Positions 25,137-34,101 of a stretch of 64,000 bases of DNA are shown piece after piece (the first letter of the stretch is position 1; every line of letters begins with the position of its first letter). The notes beneath the pieces are model-generated. The model was given only the letters and a program-made list of their open reading frames with translations, had not been told where the DNA came from and made no database searches. The position numbers and the translations under genes were made by a program. Source of the DNA: Williamsia sp. CHRR-6 (GTDB lineage Bacteria; Actinomycetota; Actinomycetes; Mycobacteriales; Mycobacteriaceae); NCBI RefSeq assembly GCF_018474015.1, contig NZ_JAHCSG010000004.1, positions 1-64,000 on the forward strand. The letters are read 5' to 3'.

Positions 25137-26336
25137 TCAGATCTCACCGAGCACCACGGCGGCGTTGTGGCCGCCCATCCCCAGTGAGGTCTTCATCGTC
25201 AGACCCGGCTGCCGGGTGGTCACCCCGTCGAGCAGCCGCGGATGACCCGGTGCCACCTGAGGTGATGCCGGGATCACCCCGGCGTCGTAACTCATCGCGG
25301 CCACCGCGATCTCTACGCCTGCGGCCGCGCCCTGGCAGTGTCCGACCAGCGGCTTCACCGAGTACACCTGCGGACGGTCACCGAACGACCGCGCCAACAC
25401 CTCGGTCTCGGCGGCCGTGCACTGCGCGGTGCCCGGCCCGTGTGCGTTGAGGTACCGGATCTCCTCGGGCGCCACCCCCGATGACTCCAAGGCCGAGGAG
25501 ACGCAGCCGAGGACCTGCTCGTGCGACGGGTCGATGGACACGACGTGGAACGCGTCGTGGGTCATCGCGCCGCCCCACATGCGGGCGTATCGACCGTCGG
25601 TGGGTCGGTTGGTGACCACCATCGCCACCGATGCCTCCCCCAGACCGAACCCTCGGCTGCCCTCCTGGAACGGCCGCGAGGCGTCGAGCGGGTCGGTGTC
25701 GGCCACCGCCACGCCCATCCGGATGAAGGACTCGATGGTGTCGGGTGTGAGCGACAGATCGGTCGAGACCAAGAGCACATCGTCGACAACGCCGGCGTCG
25801 AGCCACATCTTCGCTGTGATCAATCCCGCATTGCCCGATGAACACATGGCGGCCACCGACATCGACGGCCCGTGGAAACCGAATTCCTTCATCATCAGCG
25901 CGATGGAGGTGGACGGCATCTGGGTGATGAACCCCCGCGCGGTGTGCAGCGACCGGTCACTGCGGTGGAAGTCCCGCCACGCCTCCACCTCGGGGTAGAC
26001 CGTGGCGTGCAGCACGCCCACCCGAGCCCCTGGTCGCCAGCCGCGGGCGTGTGCATCGGCCACCGCCTCACGGCAGGCGGCACGCAAAGCCCTGGTGAAG
26101 AGGCTGTCGCCGTCGGCGGGGTCGCCGCCGGACGGCACACGCGCCACCCAGCCCTCGTCCCGTCCGTCGGGGCCCAGACCGCCGGTGAGTTCGGCGGCCG
26201 GTTTGCCGCTGAGCAACCCGTCCCACAGTTCGGTCGTGGACCAGCCGTAGCCGGTGACCGTCCCGATGCCCGTGATGGACACGGGTGGGGCAGGTGAGTG
26301 TTCTGAGGTTCGCGCGATCTTCGATCCTGAAATCAT
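25137..26336 (-). CDS. Stand-alone beta-ketoacyl synthase
   Basis: 399 residues, ATG at 26336 with an AAGGA site. The thiolase-like fold carries the KAS triad: Cys165 in VAAMCSSGNAGLI, His299 in YLNAHGPGTAQ and His333 in KPLVGHCQGAA. The usual NAHGTGT motif is NAHGPGT here. The C-terminal MKTSLGMGGHNAAVVLG is standard. It would condense an acyl thioester with a malonyl thioester. No acyl carrier protein, reductase or polyketide module lies nearby, so its product is unknown; it may be a KasA/KasB-like paralogue or a specialised synthase. Confidence 0.85.
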   Translation of the reverse strand: MISGSKIARTSEHSPAPPVSITGIGTVTGYGWSTTELWDGLLSGKPAAELTGGLGPDGRDEGWVARVPSGGDPADGDSLFTRALRAACREAVADAHARGWRPGARVGVLHATVYPEVEAWRDFHRSDRSLHTARGFITQMPSTSIALMMKEFGFHGPSMSVAAMCSSGNAGLITAKMWLDAGVVDDVLLVSTDLSLTPDTIESFIRMGVAVADTDPLDASRPFQEGSRGFGLGEASVAMVVTNRPTDGRYARMWGGAMTHDAFHVVSIDPSHEQVLGCVSSALESSGVAPEEIRYLNAHGPGTAQCTAAETEVLARSFGDRPQVYSVKPLVGHCQGAAAGVEIAVAAMSYDAGVIPASPQVAPGHPRLLDGVTTRQPGLTMKTSLGMGGHNAAVVLGEI

Positions 26337-26524
26337 TTCCTTTTCCTTCTGTGCGGCGAGACATCACGGGTTGATGCCCCGTTCGATTAAGCGCTCTTGA
26401 TCACGGTTGTGTCAGCACTGATCGCGCCGACCGCGACGGAATGCTGTAATGAGAGCCACGGTTTCTTCGGGGGAATCCAGGCTGCGGGCGAGGGTCGGCG
26501 GCCACCCATGCGCAAGGAGGCGCC

Positions 26525-28237
26525 ATGACCGAGGACAGGGACGAGCATTGGCTCGACGACCTGCCGGTCAACGACGGTTCCTACGGTCGGCTCGTCGACT
26601 ACCCCGACGTGATCGTGGTGCACTCCGACGGGGTGATCGTGGCCGTCAACGCGGCGTGTGTGCAGTGGGCCGGCGCACGCAGCGAACGTGAGCTCGTCGG
26701 CCGCCCCATCACCGACTTCGTCCACCCCGACTCGATTCCCTCCATGCTGCAGCGCATCTCCACCCTGGTCGGCGAAGGCGATGCGTCGCTGCCCTCGGAG
26801 GCCACGATGGTGCGGGTGGACGGTTCGACCATCGACGTCGACGCCACCTCCATCCGCGTCTCGTGGAACGACCGACCCGCATTCCTGGTGATCCTGCGTG
26901 ACGTGGGCGCCCGCGTGGCCGTGCGCGATGCCCTGCGGTACCAGGAGGCGGTGGTCTCGCACGTGACCGACGCGGTGATCGCCATCAGCCTCGACGGCGA
27001 GGTGGCCAGCTGGAATCCCGCCGCCGAGACCATCTACCGCCGCGCGATCATCGACGTGATCGGCCGCCCCCTTTCGTCGGTCATCGGTGTGGAGTTCGAT
27101 CCGGTGGCGGTACTCGCCGCCGGCGGCACCACTGCCCAGATCCATTGTGCGGCAGATGGTTCCGAGCTATCGGTGGATGTCGCGGTGACCGAGCTCGACG
27201 ACGGGTACGTGGTGGTCTGTTCGGACAAGACCGCACTGCGCCAAGCCGAACGGCACTTCCGCACCGTGGTGGAGACCATCGCCGAGGGCATCCTGGTGGT
27301 GGAGCGTGACCGCGAGATCAGCTCGTTCAACCCGGCAGCCGAACGCATCATCGGCATCGAGCTCAGCTCCATCCTCGACCCCGACTCGGGGCTGCGTGAC
27401 GCACGTTTCGGACCCGACGGCAACCAGCTGAACTACCTGGGTCTGCGCACGTTCGACGAGGAGGGGCGACCGGTTCCGTTCTCCGAGCACCCGATCACCC
27501 GGGTGCTGACCACCGGCAAGCCCGTCGAATGGTGCATCCTCGGCGTCGACCTGCCCAGCGGACGCCGCATCTGGGTGTCGATGAGCGTGCGGCCGATGGA
27601 TCCCGAGTCGCCACTCACCTCACCGGTGGTGTGTTCGTTCTCCGACATCGGCGAGCAGCGGGCCATCCGGGAGCGCCTGGAGTTCGCCGCCACGCACGAT
27701 CAGCTGACGCGCCTGCCCAACCGCGACATCGTGGTGGCCCGCTTGACCGAACTGCTCACCGCCAACCCGCGTCCCACCTCGATCGCCACGCTGTTCATCG
27801 ACATCGACCGCTTGAAGCTGATCAACGATTCGCTGGGCCACAGCGCAGGCGACCGGGTGATCCAGGTGGCCGCGCGGCGGCTGCGGTCGCTGCTGGGCGG
27901 GTCGGACGTGATCGGCCGGGTGGGTGGCGACGAGTTCGTTGCGGTGGTGGCCGGGCGGACCGGTCAGGCGGCCATCGAGGAGCTGACCACCGAACTGCAT
28001 CGCACCCTCAACAAACCCTTCGTGGTCGACGGCGAACTGGTGGAGATCGACGCCAGCATCGGCGTCTCGGTGATCGGGAGTCACGACGACCGCACCGCCG
28101 ACGACATCCTGCGTGACGCCGACATCGCCATGTACGCGGCCAAGATCGGCGGTCGAGGCTGCACCCAGTTCTACGTCCCGGGGCTGCGCGAACGGATGCG
28201 GGTGCGGTTGCGTTCGGTCGATCCGACCACCCGCTGA
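26525..28237 (+). CDS. PAS-PAS-PAS-GGDEF diguanylate cyclase
   Basis: 570 residues, with AAGGAGG just upstream of the ATG. Three PAS-like sensor modules (about 20-135, 140-235 and 245-385; for example HVTDAVIAISLDGEVASWNP) lead into a GGDEF domain with DQLTRLPNRDIVVARLTELL at its start and an intact GGDEF signature at residues 467-471. No EAL phosphodiesterase domain and no membrane helix are present. It should make cyclic di-GMP in response to a cytosolic signal. No RxxD inhibitory site was noticed. Confidence 0.88.
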   Translation: MTEDRDEHWLDDLPVNDGSYGRLVDYPDVIVVHSDGVIVAVNAACVQWAGARSERELVGRPITDFVHPDSIPSMLQRISTLVGEGDASLPSEATMVRVDGSTIDVDATSIRVSWNDRPAFLVILRDVGARVAVRDALRYQEAVVSHVTDAVIAISLDGEVASWNPAAETIYRRAIIDVIGRPLSSVIGVEFDPVAVLAAGGTTAQIHCAADGSELSVDVAVTELDDGYVVVCSDKTALRQAERHFRTVVETIAEGILVVERDREISSFNPAAERIIGIELSSILDPDSGLRDARFGPDGNQLNYLGLRTFDEEGRPVPFSEHPITRVLTTGKPVEWCILGVDLPSGRRIWVSMSVRPMDPESPLTSPVVCSFSDIGEQRAIRERLEFAATHDQLTRLPNRDIVVARLTELLTANPRPTSIATLFIDIDRLKLINDSLGHSAGDRVIQVAARRLRSLLGGSDVIGRVGGDEFVAVVAGRTGQAAIEELTTELHRTLNKPFVVDGELVEIDASIGVSVIGSHDDRTADDILRDADIAMYAAKIGGRGCTQFYVPGLRERMRVRLRSVDPTTR

Positions 28238-28247
28238 CCCGATCGCC

Positions 28248-29627
28248 TCACTCGGCGCGGCGGGCGTGGCGACCGGCAACCCCGATCTTGGTGGGGTCCA
28301 ACGGTGCTCGCAGGTTGTCGGGTCGCTCGTGGCGATGCACCAGCAGCACCGCAATACCGGTGGTCAGCGGTACCGATGCGGCGATGGCGATACCGCCCAC
28401 GAAGGCCCGCGCCAGCTCGACGGCGACGGTATCGGTGGTGGCCAGATCGGAAAAGGACTGCCCCGCAACGGAGAACAGCAACAGCAGCGGTAGCGCACTG
28501 CCGGCGTAGGCGAACACCAGGGTGTAGACGGTGCTGGCGATGTGGTCGCGACCGACTCGCATGGCGGCGGTGAACGATTCGCGCCGGCTGCGCCCACCCG
28601 AGGCCAGCTCGAACACGGCCGACGCCTGGGTGATGGTCACATCGTTGAGCACGCCGAGAGCACCGATGATGAAGCCCGCCAACAGGATTCCGTCGGTGGA
28701 GATGCCGTTCTGGTACACCTGCAGGTTGGTGGTCTGCTCGCCGGACAGTCCGGTGAGTTTCATGGTGGCCACGGCCAGGTACGACAGGACGGCTGCGGCG
28801 GCCAGCGAGGTCAGCGTCCCCAGCAGCGCCGCCGACGTGCGCAGGCTGACCCCGTGGGCGAGGTAGATGACCACCAGCAGGATGGCCGCTGACGCCGTGA
28901 GCGCCACGGCCACCGGCGATTCGCCGTCCAAGATGGCCGGCAGCGCGAAGTACAGCAGCACCACGAAGGCCAAGACCAATCCGATCACCGACCGCAGACC
29001 GCGCCAGGCGGCCACCAACACCACGGCCAACACGAACAGCACCGCCCAGACGATGGTGGACCTACCGCGGCTGAAGTCATAGAAGGTGTACGACGTCGAA
29101 CTGCCGTCGGCGCCTGGGGATGCGATGAGGCGCACCTTGTCCCCGATCTGCAGATCAGGTTGTCCGGGTTGAGGTTTGTCCAGCTGCGACCTCGACAGCT
29201 CCTGGCGCACCTGCCCGGGCGCGGTGCCCGACTGGGCCCGGTTGGTGGCCACCTCCAGCAGCGTGTAAGCGTCCTTGTCCTTGCCGGAGGTGATGCGCAC
29301 GGTGCTGTCGATGCACGGACCGTCGGCGGTGGGGGCAACGGCGGCCGCCTCGGCGAGCACCATGCCGGCCTGCTTGTTGAGACAGGCCGCCCGCGACTGG
29401 GCCACCACCTCACCGGTGACGAAGTCGATGCGCCCACCCGGGGCCGCCGACTGGAACTGCACCGGGACCTCGTGTTGGCGATGCGACGGCCACAGGACCA
29501 CGGCGCTGATCGCGACCGCGATGGCACACGCCGCGATCAACCCGACCACGATGCGACTGGCAAACGGCCGCAGCTCCACCGCGATCTCCGACGGGCTGTG
29601 GATGTGGTGGTGATGGGGATCGCTCAC
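28248..29627 (-). CDS. YibE/F-family membrane protein
   Basis: 459 residues from a GTG. A His-rich N-terminus (SDPHHHHIHS) precedes a first membrane helix at about 25-47, then an external domain of about 110 residues, then about seven helices with the family-typical GALGVLNDVTITQASAVFEL and FTAAMRVGRDHIASTVYTLV. The external part contains LIASPGADGSSTSYTFYDFS. YibE/F proteins are widely conserved predicted permeases without an agreed substrate. The His-rich tail could bind metal, which is only a guess. It converges on the GGDEF gene with a 10-base gap. Confidence 0.8.
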   Translation of the reverse strand: MSDPHHHHIHSPSEIAVELRPFASRIVVGLIAACAIAVAISAVVLWPSHRQHEVPVQFQSAAPGGRIDFVTGEVVAQSRAACLNKQAGMVLAEAAAVAPTADGPCIDSTVRITSGKDKDAYTLLEVATNRAQSGTAPGQVRQELSRSQLDKPQPGQPDLQIGDKVRLIASPGADGSSTSYTFYDFSRGRSTIVWAVLFVLAVVLVAAWRGLRSVIGLVLAFVVLLYFALPAILDGESPVAVALTASAAILLVVIYLAHGVSLRTSAALLGTLTSLAAAAVLSYLAVATMKLTGLSGEQTTNLQVYQNGISTDGILLAGFIIGALGVLNDVTITQASAVFELASGGRSRRESFTAAMRVGRDHIASTVYTLVFAYAGSALPLLLLFSVAGQSFSDLATTDTVAVELARAFVGGIAIAASVPLTTGIAVLLVHRHERPDNLRAPLDPTKIGVAGRHARRAE

Positions 29628-29713
29628 GTGGCAACTCTAGGCCGGGGTCCGGTGGTGATGGTCAGCCGCGTGATTCCGCCACGTGGCGCAGTCCGGTCGG
29701 TCATCATGAGGTG

Positions 29714-30274
29714 ATGATCGACGAGCTGCAGGTGGAGGCTTCGGCGTTGCTGGCCTCGGGTGACTACACCCGGGCGCTGGCCGAGTTCAGCGTGCTGCGT
29801 GAGATCCGGTCGCGGCGCGACGGCCCGTACTCGCTGATGTACCTGTCCAACCTGCATGACGCGGTGCGCTGCATGTGCCACCTGCAGCTGTGGGCCGACT
29901 CCGAACCGCTCGGCCGCGAGCTGTACGGCAAGTACCGGCGCACCCATGGCCCGGGCGGCGCCGACACCGTCGACGCCGCCAAGCTGTACGCGTGGGCGCT
30001 GGTGCACCTGCACAAGATCGATCCGGCGGTGGCCATCTACCTCACCACCGCCGACGCCCTGTGGACCCGTGGGGCCACCGACGAGGCAACCGCGCTGCTC
30101 GGCGCTGCGGTGGTCCACCGCCAACAACTGTGCTTCGACGACTGCCGAAACGCCGCGGCGCTGGCTGCCACCGCCGCGACCGTGTGTACGTGTCTACCTG
30201 TGGCCACCGACGCCGTCACCATCGACGGGCTGCGGGTGCACTCATGGGACACCGCCAACCCACCACCCTTCTGA
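29714..30274 (+). CDS. Hypothetical protein with TPR-like helices
   Basis: 186 residues from the ATG at 29714; a GTG one codon upstream is an alternative. The sequence is all-helical, with repeats resembling tetratricopeptide units (ALLASGDYTRALAEFSVLRE; AYDTVDAAKLY-like YAWALVHLHKI). It is rich in Cys near the C-terminus (CFDDCRN, TVCTCLP). No catalytic motif is seen. It may be part of a scaffold or regulator. A 17-bp minisatellite starts 17 bases beyond its stop. Confidence 0.6.
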   Translation: MIDELQVEASALLASGDYTRALAEFSVLREIRSRRDGPYSLMYLSNLHDAVRCMCHLQLWADSEPLGRELYGKYRRTHGPGGADTVDAAKLYAWALVHLHKIDPAVAIYLTTADALWTRGATDEATALLGAAVVHRQQLCFDDCRNAAALAATAATVCTCLPVATDAVTIDGLRVHSWDTANPPPF

Positions 30275-30291
30275 ACCGTTTCGGGTGCTGA

Positions 30292-30376
30292 GCACCACCA
30301 GACACCGAGCACCACCAGACACCGGGCACCACCAGACACCGGGCACCACCAGACACCGAGCACCACCTGACACCAT
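30292..30376 (+). repeat. Five-copy 17-bp minisatellite
   Basis: Five contiguous units of GCACCACCAGACACCGG (the last base varies G/A; the fifth copy is partly diverged) fill the space between the hypothetical gene and the thioesterase, ending 6 bases before the thioesterase ATG. The array would sit in the 5' leader of that gene and could affect its translation. It is contiguous, without spacers, so it is not a CRISPR. Confidence 0.9.
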
Positions 30377-30382
30377 GACGGG

Positions 30383-31168
30383 ATGAGCGATCCCCGGTAT
30401 TTCTTCACTCTCGACGACCACGGGCACTACACCCCTGCGCAGATCGCGCGTGGACGCTGGGCGCACGACACGTTGGGTGGTCCGGCCGTGGTAGGCGTGG
30501 CTGCCCGAGCGTTGGAGGTCGAGTTCGGCGACGCCGAGTTCACTCCGGCCCGGCTCACGGTCGACCTGTTCAAAGCGGCCAAGACCGAGCCGCTGCAGGT
30601 GCAGACACGGACGGTGCGGGCGGGTCGCCGCATCCGCACCCACGAGGCCGATCTGCGGCAGGGCGACGTGCTGGTCGCGCACGCCACTCTGATCCAGCTG
30701 CGTCGCGCCGACGCACCACCGGGCACCGAGTGGCACTCGAGGCATGAGTTCACCCCGCCGGTCGACGACCACACTGCTCCTCGCTGGTTCGGCAGCGACG
30801 CGGTGGGCTGGACTCCCGACATCCGCAATCACCAGAACGCCAGCCGCAAACGCATGTGGTCACGCGTCATCGACGTGGTCGAGGGCGAGAGGAACTCACC
30901 CTTCGTCGACGTCGTGGTGGCAGCCGAGGCGACCAGCCTGATGACCAACTGGGGTGACGACGGCATCGGCTACATCAACTGCGACCTGACCGTGGCACTC
31001 ACACGGCTACCCGCCGGCGACCATGTTGGCGTACAAGCCGACACCCACCTCACCGCAGACGGGATCGCTGTGGGCACCGCAACCCTCTTCGACCGCTCCG
31101 GGCCGGTGGGCACAGCGCTGGTGACCGCGGTGAGCAACGCCGCGGCACAGATCGACTTCAGTCGCTGA
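30383..31168 (+). CDS. Acyl-CoA thioesterase-like protein (double hotdog)
   Basis: 261 residues. The N-terminal half (ARGRWAHDTLGGPAVVGVAA, then ARLTVDLFKAAKTEPL) and the C-terminal half (FVDVVVAAEATSLMTNWGDD, NCDLTVALTRLPAGDHVG) each read as a hotdog domain, as in TesB-like thioesterases of mycobacteria. It should hydrolyse acyl-CoA esters, with substrate length unknown. The upstream leader is the 17-bp tandem array with no clear Shine-Dalgarno, so expression may be unusual. The last 11 bases overlap the convergent PAP2 gene. Confidence 0.75.
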   Translation: MSDPRYFFTLDDHGHYTPAQIARGRWAHDTLGGPAVVGVAARALEVEFGDAEFTPARLTVDLFKAAKTEPLQVQTRTVRAGRRIRTHEADLRQGDVLVAHATLIQLRRADAPPGTEWHSRHEFTPPVDDHTAPRWFGSDAVGWTPDIRNHQNASRKRMWSRVIDVVEGERNSPFVDVVVAAEATSLMTNWGDDGIGYINCDLTVALTRLPAGDHVGVQADTHLTADGIAVGTATLFDRSGPVGTALVTAVSNAAAQIDFSR

Positions 31169-32315
31169 CCGCGACCCGCTTGCCTAGGTCGACCGCCGGG
31201 GTCTGCGCGGACTCCGCCGCCTCGGCAGCCTCGCGTCGCCGGTCGTTACGCCGCACCCACCATCGCTGGGTGGCGATGACCGACGCTGCCAGCGCCCAGC
31301 CGATGAGGATGTCGAGCACGTAGTGCTCAGCGGTGTAGACCAGCGTGAACGCCATCGTGAACGCGTACGCCATGAACGCCGTCCTGCCGTACCACCGCAG
31401 CCGAGGCCACATGAACAGCGCGACCAACATGGTCAGGCCCGCGTGTAACGACGGAATGGCCGCCACCAGGTTGGCCTTGGACTGGCCGACCTGCAGCATC
31501 GACGACGCCGTCTTGAAGCCCAACTTGTCCCACCCACGCGCCGAGATCCGCTCGACGAACGGAGCGGCACCGGCATGGGTGGGCTCGACCGGGCCCAGCA
31601 GGCCACCCGACGGCGGCGGGTTGCCGAACATGCAGGGCGCCTCACGCGGACCGTCGGCGATCTCGACCGAAGTGCAACGCGCTGCGGCCCACGGCGGGGC
31701 GGCAGGCAGCAGGGTGAAACCGATCAGCGCCAGGAACGAGGTCGCGACGAAGGCGGCGGCAAAACGACGCCAGGCGGTGCGATCGCGCAGCCACAGCAAC
31801 CCGGCGGTGATGTAGGGCAGCAGGAAGTAGGAGATGTAGACCGAGCTGGTGATGATTTCCCAGAACGGCGGCTTGGCTTCCTTCAGATGGGACTGCAGCC
31901 ACACCGTCGGGTTGGTGCCGAACAGCCACTTGTCGACGTCGGGGCCCAGGTGCCACTGCGTGGGCATGCCCAGCCACTCGGCATAGCGCCGCACGAAGTC
32001 GTAGAGCATCAGCACCAGCACGAACGGCAGCCAGTCGAGGATGACGGTGAACACGTTGCGACGACCGATGCTGGCCGCAGCCAGTCCCAGGCACATCAGC
32101 AGGATCAGCCCGCCACGATCGAAGCTGATGCCATCGGTGGAGACCTTGTAGACCACGGCAACGAACCACACGCTCAAGGCGATGCGGCGCCAGTGTTTTG
32201 CCTCGAGCCCGAGGAATCTACGGGGCGGTACGGCAACTGACTCCACGGTGTCCACGGTCTCGACGACGGTTTCTGCAGTCTCGCCGGCTCTTACCGGCGG
32301 CTCCGAAATCGACAC
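31158..32315 (-). CDS. PAP2/inositolphosphotransferase-type membrane enzyme
   Basis: 385 residues from a GTG. About six membrane helices carry PAP2-superfamily motifs: AAIPSLHAGLTMLVALFMW (motif 2) and YTAEHYVLDILIGW (motif 3, His and Asp). The arrangement with an N-terminal extension and a large loop rich in Pro is like Aur1/IPC synthase-type PAP2_3 proteins. It probably transfers or removes a phosphate-linked head group from a lipid at the membrane's outer face. In Mycobacteriales such enzymes are candidates for phosphoinositide or arabinan-precursor steps; the substrate cannot be assigned. Confidence 0.8.
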   Translation of the reverse strand: MSISEPPVRAGETAETVVETVDTVESVAVPPRRFLGLEAKHWRRIALSVWFVAVVYKVSTDGISFDRGGLILLMCLGLAAASIGRRNVFTVILDWLPFVLVLMLYDFVRRYAEWLGMPTQWHLGPDVDKWLFGTNPTVWLQSHLKEAKPPFWEIITSSVYISYFLLPYITAGLLWLRDRTAWRRFAAAFVATSFLALIGFTLLPAAPPWAAARCTSVEIADGPREAPCMFGNPPPSGGLLGPVEPTHAGAAPFVERISARGWDKLGFKTASSMLQVGQSKANLVAAIPSLHAGLTMLVALFMWPRLRWYGRTAFMAYAFTMAFTLVYTAEHYVLDILIGWALAASVIATQRWWVRRNDRRREAAEAAESAQTPAVDLGKRVAVSD

Positions 32316-32501
32316 GCACGCACCTTCCCCACAAAGCTGTCTTCCCCGGTGTTCACCCGGGTCGAACCAACAGTTTGACCGAGATTTCCCTCAGAGTCAC
32401 TTCGACACCGAGCGGTGATCGCATGGTGACCCGGCGCAGATCGCACCGAAACCACCGAATCGGCCATCGTCGGACCTGCGCGAACCATAGGGTCGGTAAC
32501 C

Positions 32502-34079
32502 ATGAGCGACTACGTGGTGGTGGGTGCGGGATCGGCTGGCGCAGTGCTGGCGGCTCGCTTGTCAGAAGACCCGAACGCCCAGGTCACACTGGTCGAGGCG
32601 GGCGCCGAGGACAAGGACAAGTTCATCCACATCCCGGCGGGTTTCGCCAAGCTGTTCCAGGGCGACTACGACTGGAACTACTTCACCGAGTCGCAACCCG
32701 AACTCAAGCAACGCAACATCTACTGGCCGCGCGGTAAGACGCTCGGCGGGTCGAGCTCGCTGAACGCGATGATGTGGGTGCGCGGGTTCGCCGACGACTA
32801 CGACCGCTGGGCGGCCGCAGCCGGACCGCACTGGTCCTACGCCGAGGTGGTCAAGACGTTCCGCAAGATCGAGAACACGCCGTGGTCCACCGACCCCGAC
32901 CACGGGCACGACGGCCCGCTGCACATCAGCAAACAGCGCAGCCCCAGCCCTCTCAACGGCCGGTTTCTCGACGCGGCGCGCCAGCTCGGGTATCGGCTGG
33001 CCCCACCCAACCCGGCCACGCCGGACGGCTTCACCGAGACGGTGGTGACACAGAACCGGGGCGCTCGGGACTCGACCGCCGATGCCTACCTGCGACCGGC
33101 CCTCACACGTCCCAACCTGTCGGTGGTGACCCAGGCGCACGTGACGAAGGTCGTGTTCGACGGCACCCGCGCGAGGGGTGTGGAGGCGGTGGTCGGCGGC
33201 ACCACACGCGTGATCGAGGCCCGTCGCGAGGTGATCCTGTGCGGCGGCGCGGTGAACACCCCCCAATTGTTGATGCTCTCGGGCATCGGCGACGGGGCGC
33301 ACCTGCGCGAGCACGGCATCGAGGTGCTCGTCGACGCCCCCGAGGTGGGAGCCAACCTGCTGGACCATCTGGCGGCGGGCATCACCCGCACCACCGACGA
33401 GCAGACGCTGTACCAGGGCACCAAGATCCCGGCGCTGGCCAACTACTTCCTGCGCCGCCGCGGACTGCTCACCTCCAACGTCGGTGAGAGCTACGGCTTC
33501 GTGCGGACCGGCCTGGATCCCGACAGCCAGTTGTCCGACATCGAGCTCATCTTCGTCCCCGGCCCGTTCCTGGGCGAAGGTCTGGTGGAAGCCCAGGAGG
33601 ACGGCATCACCATCGCCGCGGTGTTGCTGCAGCCACGTAGTACCGGAACGGTGCGGTTGGGGTCGGGCGATCCGTTCGCCAAGGCGCGCATCGACCCGCG
33701 CTATCTCACCGATGAGGCGGGCCTGGACCGCGCCACCCTGACCGCCGGGGTCCAGTTGTGCGCCGACCTCTTCGAGGCACCCGCACTCAACGAGATCACC
33801 GGCTCGAGATACCTACGCCCGGAGATCGATGCCTCGGCAAGCCGCGACGAGATCGTCGAAGCCGCCATCAACAACGACACCCAGACGCTGTATCACCCGG
33901 TGGGCACCGCACGCATGGGCAACGACGATCGGGCGGTGGTCGACGGCGAGCTGCGAGTGCGTGGCGTGCAGGGCCTACGGGTGGCTGACGCCTCGGTGAT
34001 GCCGACCATCATCCGGGGCCACACCAACGCGCCGGCGATCATGATCGGCGAGAAGGCCGCGGAACTGATCAGCCGGTGA
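32502..34079 (+). CDS. GMC-family FAD oxidoreductase (choline dehydrogenase-like)
   Basis: 525 residues. The FAD-binding GAGSAGAVLAARLSEDP begins at residue 8, GMC signature 1 is PRGKTLGGSSSLNAMMWVRG, and signature 2 is GGAVNTPQLLMLSGIGD. The C-terminal active site has QTLYHPVGTARMGNDDRAVV and MPTIIRGHTNAPAIMIGEKA (His and Asn). It oxidises an alcohol; choline, alkyl or aromatic alcohols are all possible. No betaine aldehyde dehydrogenase is nearby. It is cytosolic, unlike the Tat-exported GMC enzyme at 10.2 kb. Confidence 0.88.
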   Translation: MSDYVVVGAGSAGAVLAARLSEDPNAQVTLVEAGAEDKDKFIHIPAGFAKLFQGDYDWNYFTESQPELKQRNIYWPRGKTLGGSSSLNAMMWVRGFADDYDRWAAAAGPHWSYAEVVKTFRKIENTPWSTDPDHGHDGPLHISKQRSPSPLNGRFLDAARQLGYRLAPPNPATPDGFTETVVTQNRGARDSTADAYLRPALTRPNLSVVTQAHVTKVVFDGTRARGVEAVVGGTTRVIEARREVILCGGAVNTPQLLMLSGIGDGAHLREHGIEVLVDAPEVGANLLDHLAAGITRTTDEQTLYQGTKIPALANYFLRRRGLLTSNVGESYGFVRTGLDPDSQLSDIELIFVPGPFLGEGLVEAQEDGITIAAVLLQPRSTGTVRLGSGDPFAKARIDPRYLTDEAGLDRATLTAGVQLCADLFEAPALNEITGSRYLRPEIDASASRDEIVEAAINNDTQTLYHPVGTARMGNDDRAVVDGELRVRGVQGLRVADASVMPTIIRGHTNAPAIMIGEKAAELISR

Positions 34080-34101
34080 GGGCACCTCTATCGTGGTGGC
34101 C

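Noticed and set aside
30292-30376. Possible CRISPR array
   Set aside because: The repeats are contiguous 17-bp units without spacers, and no cas genes are present.
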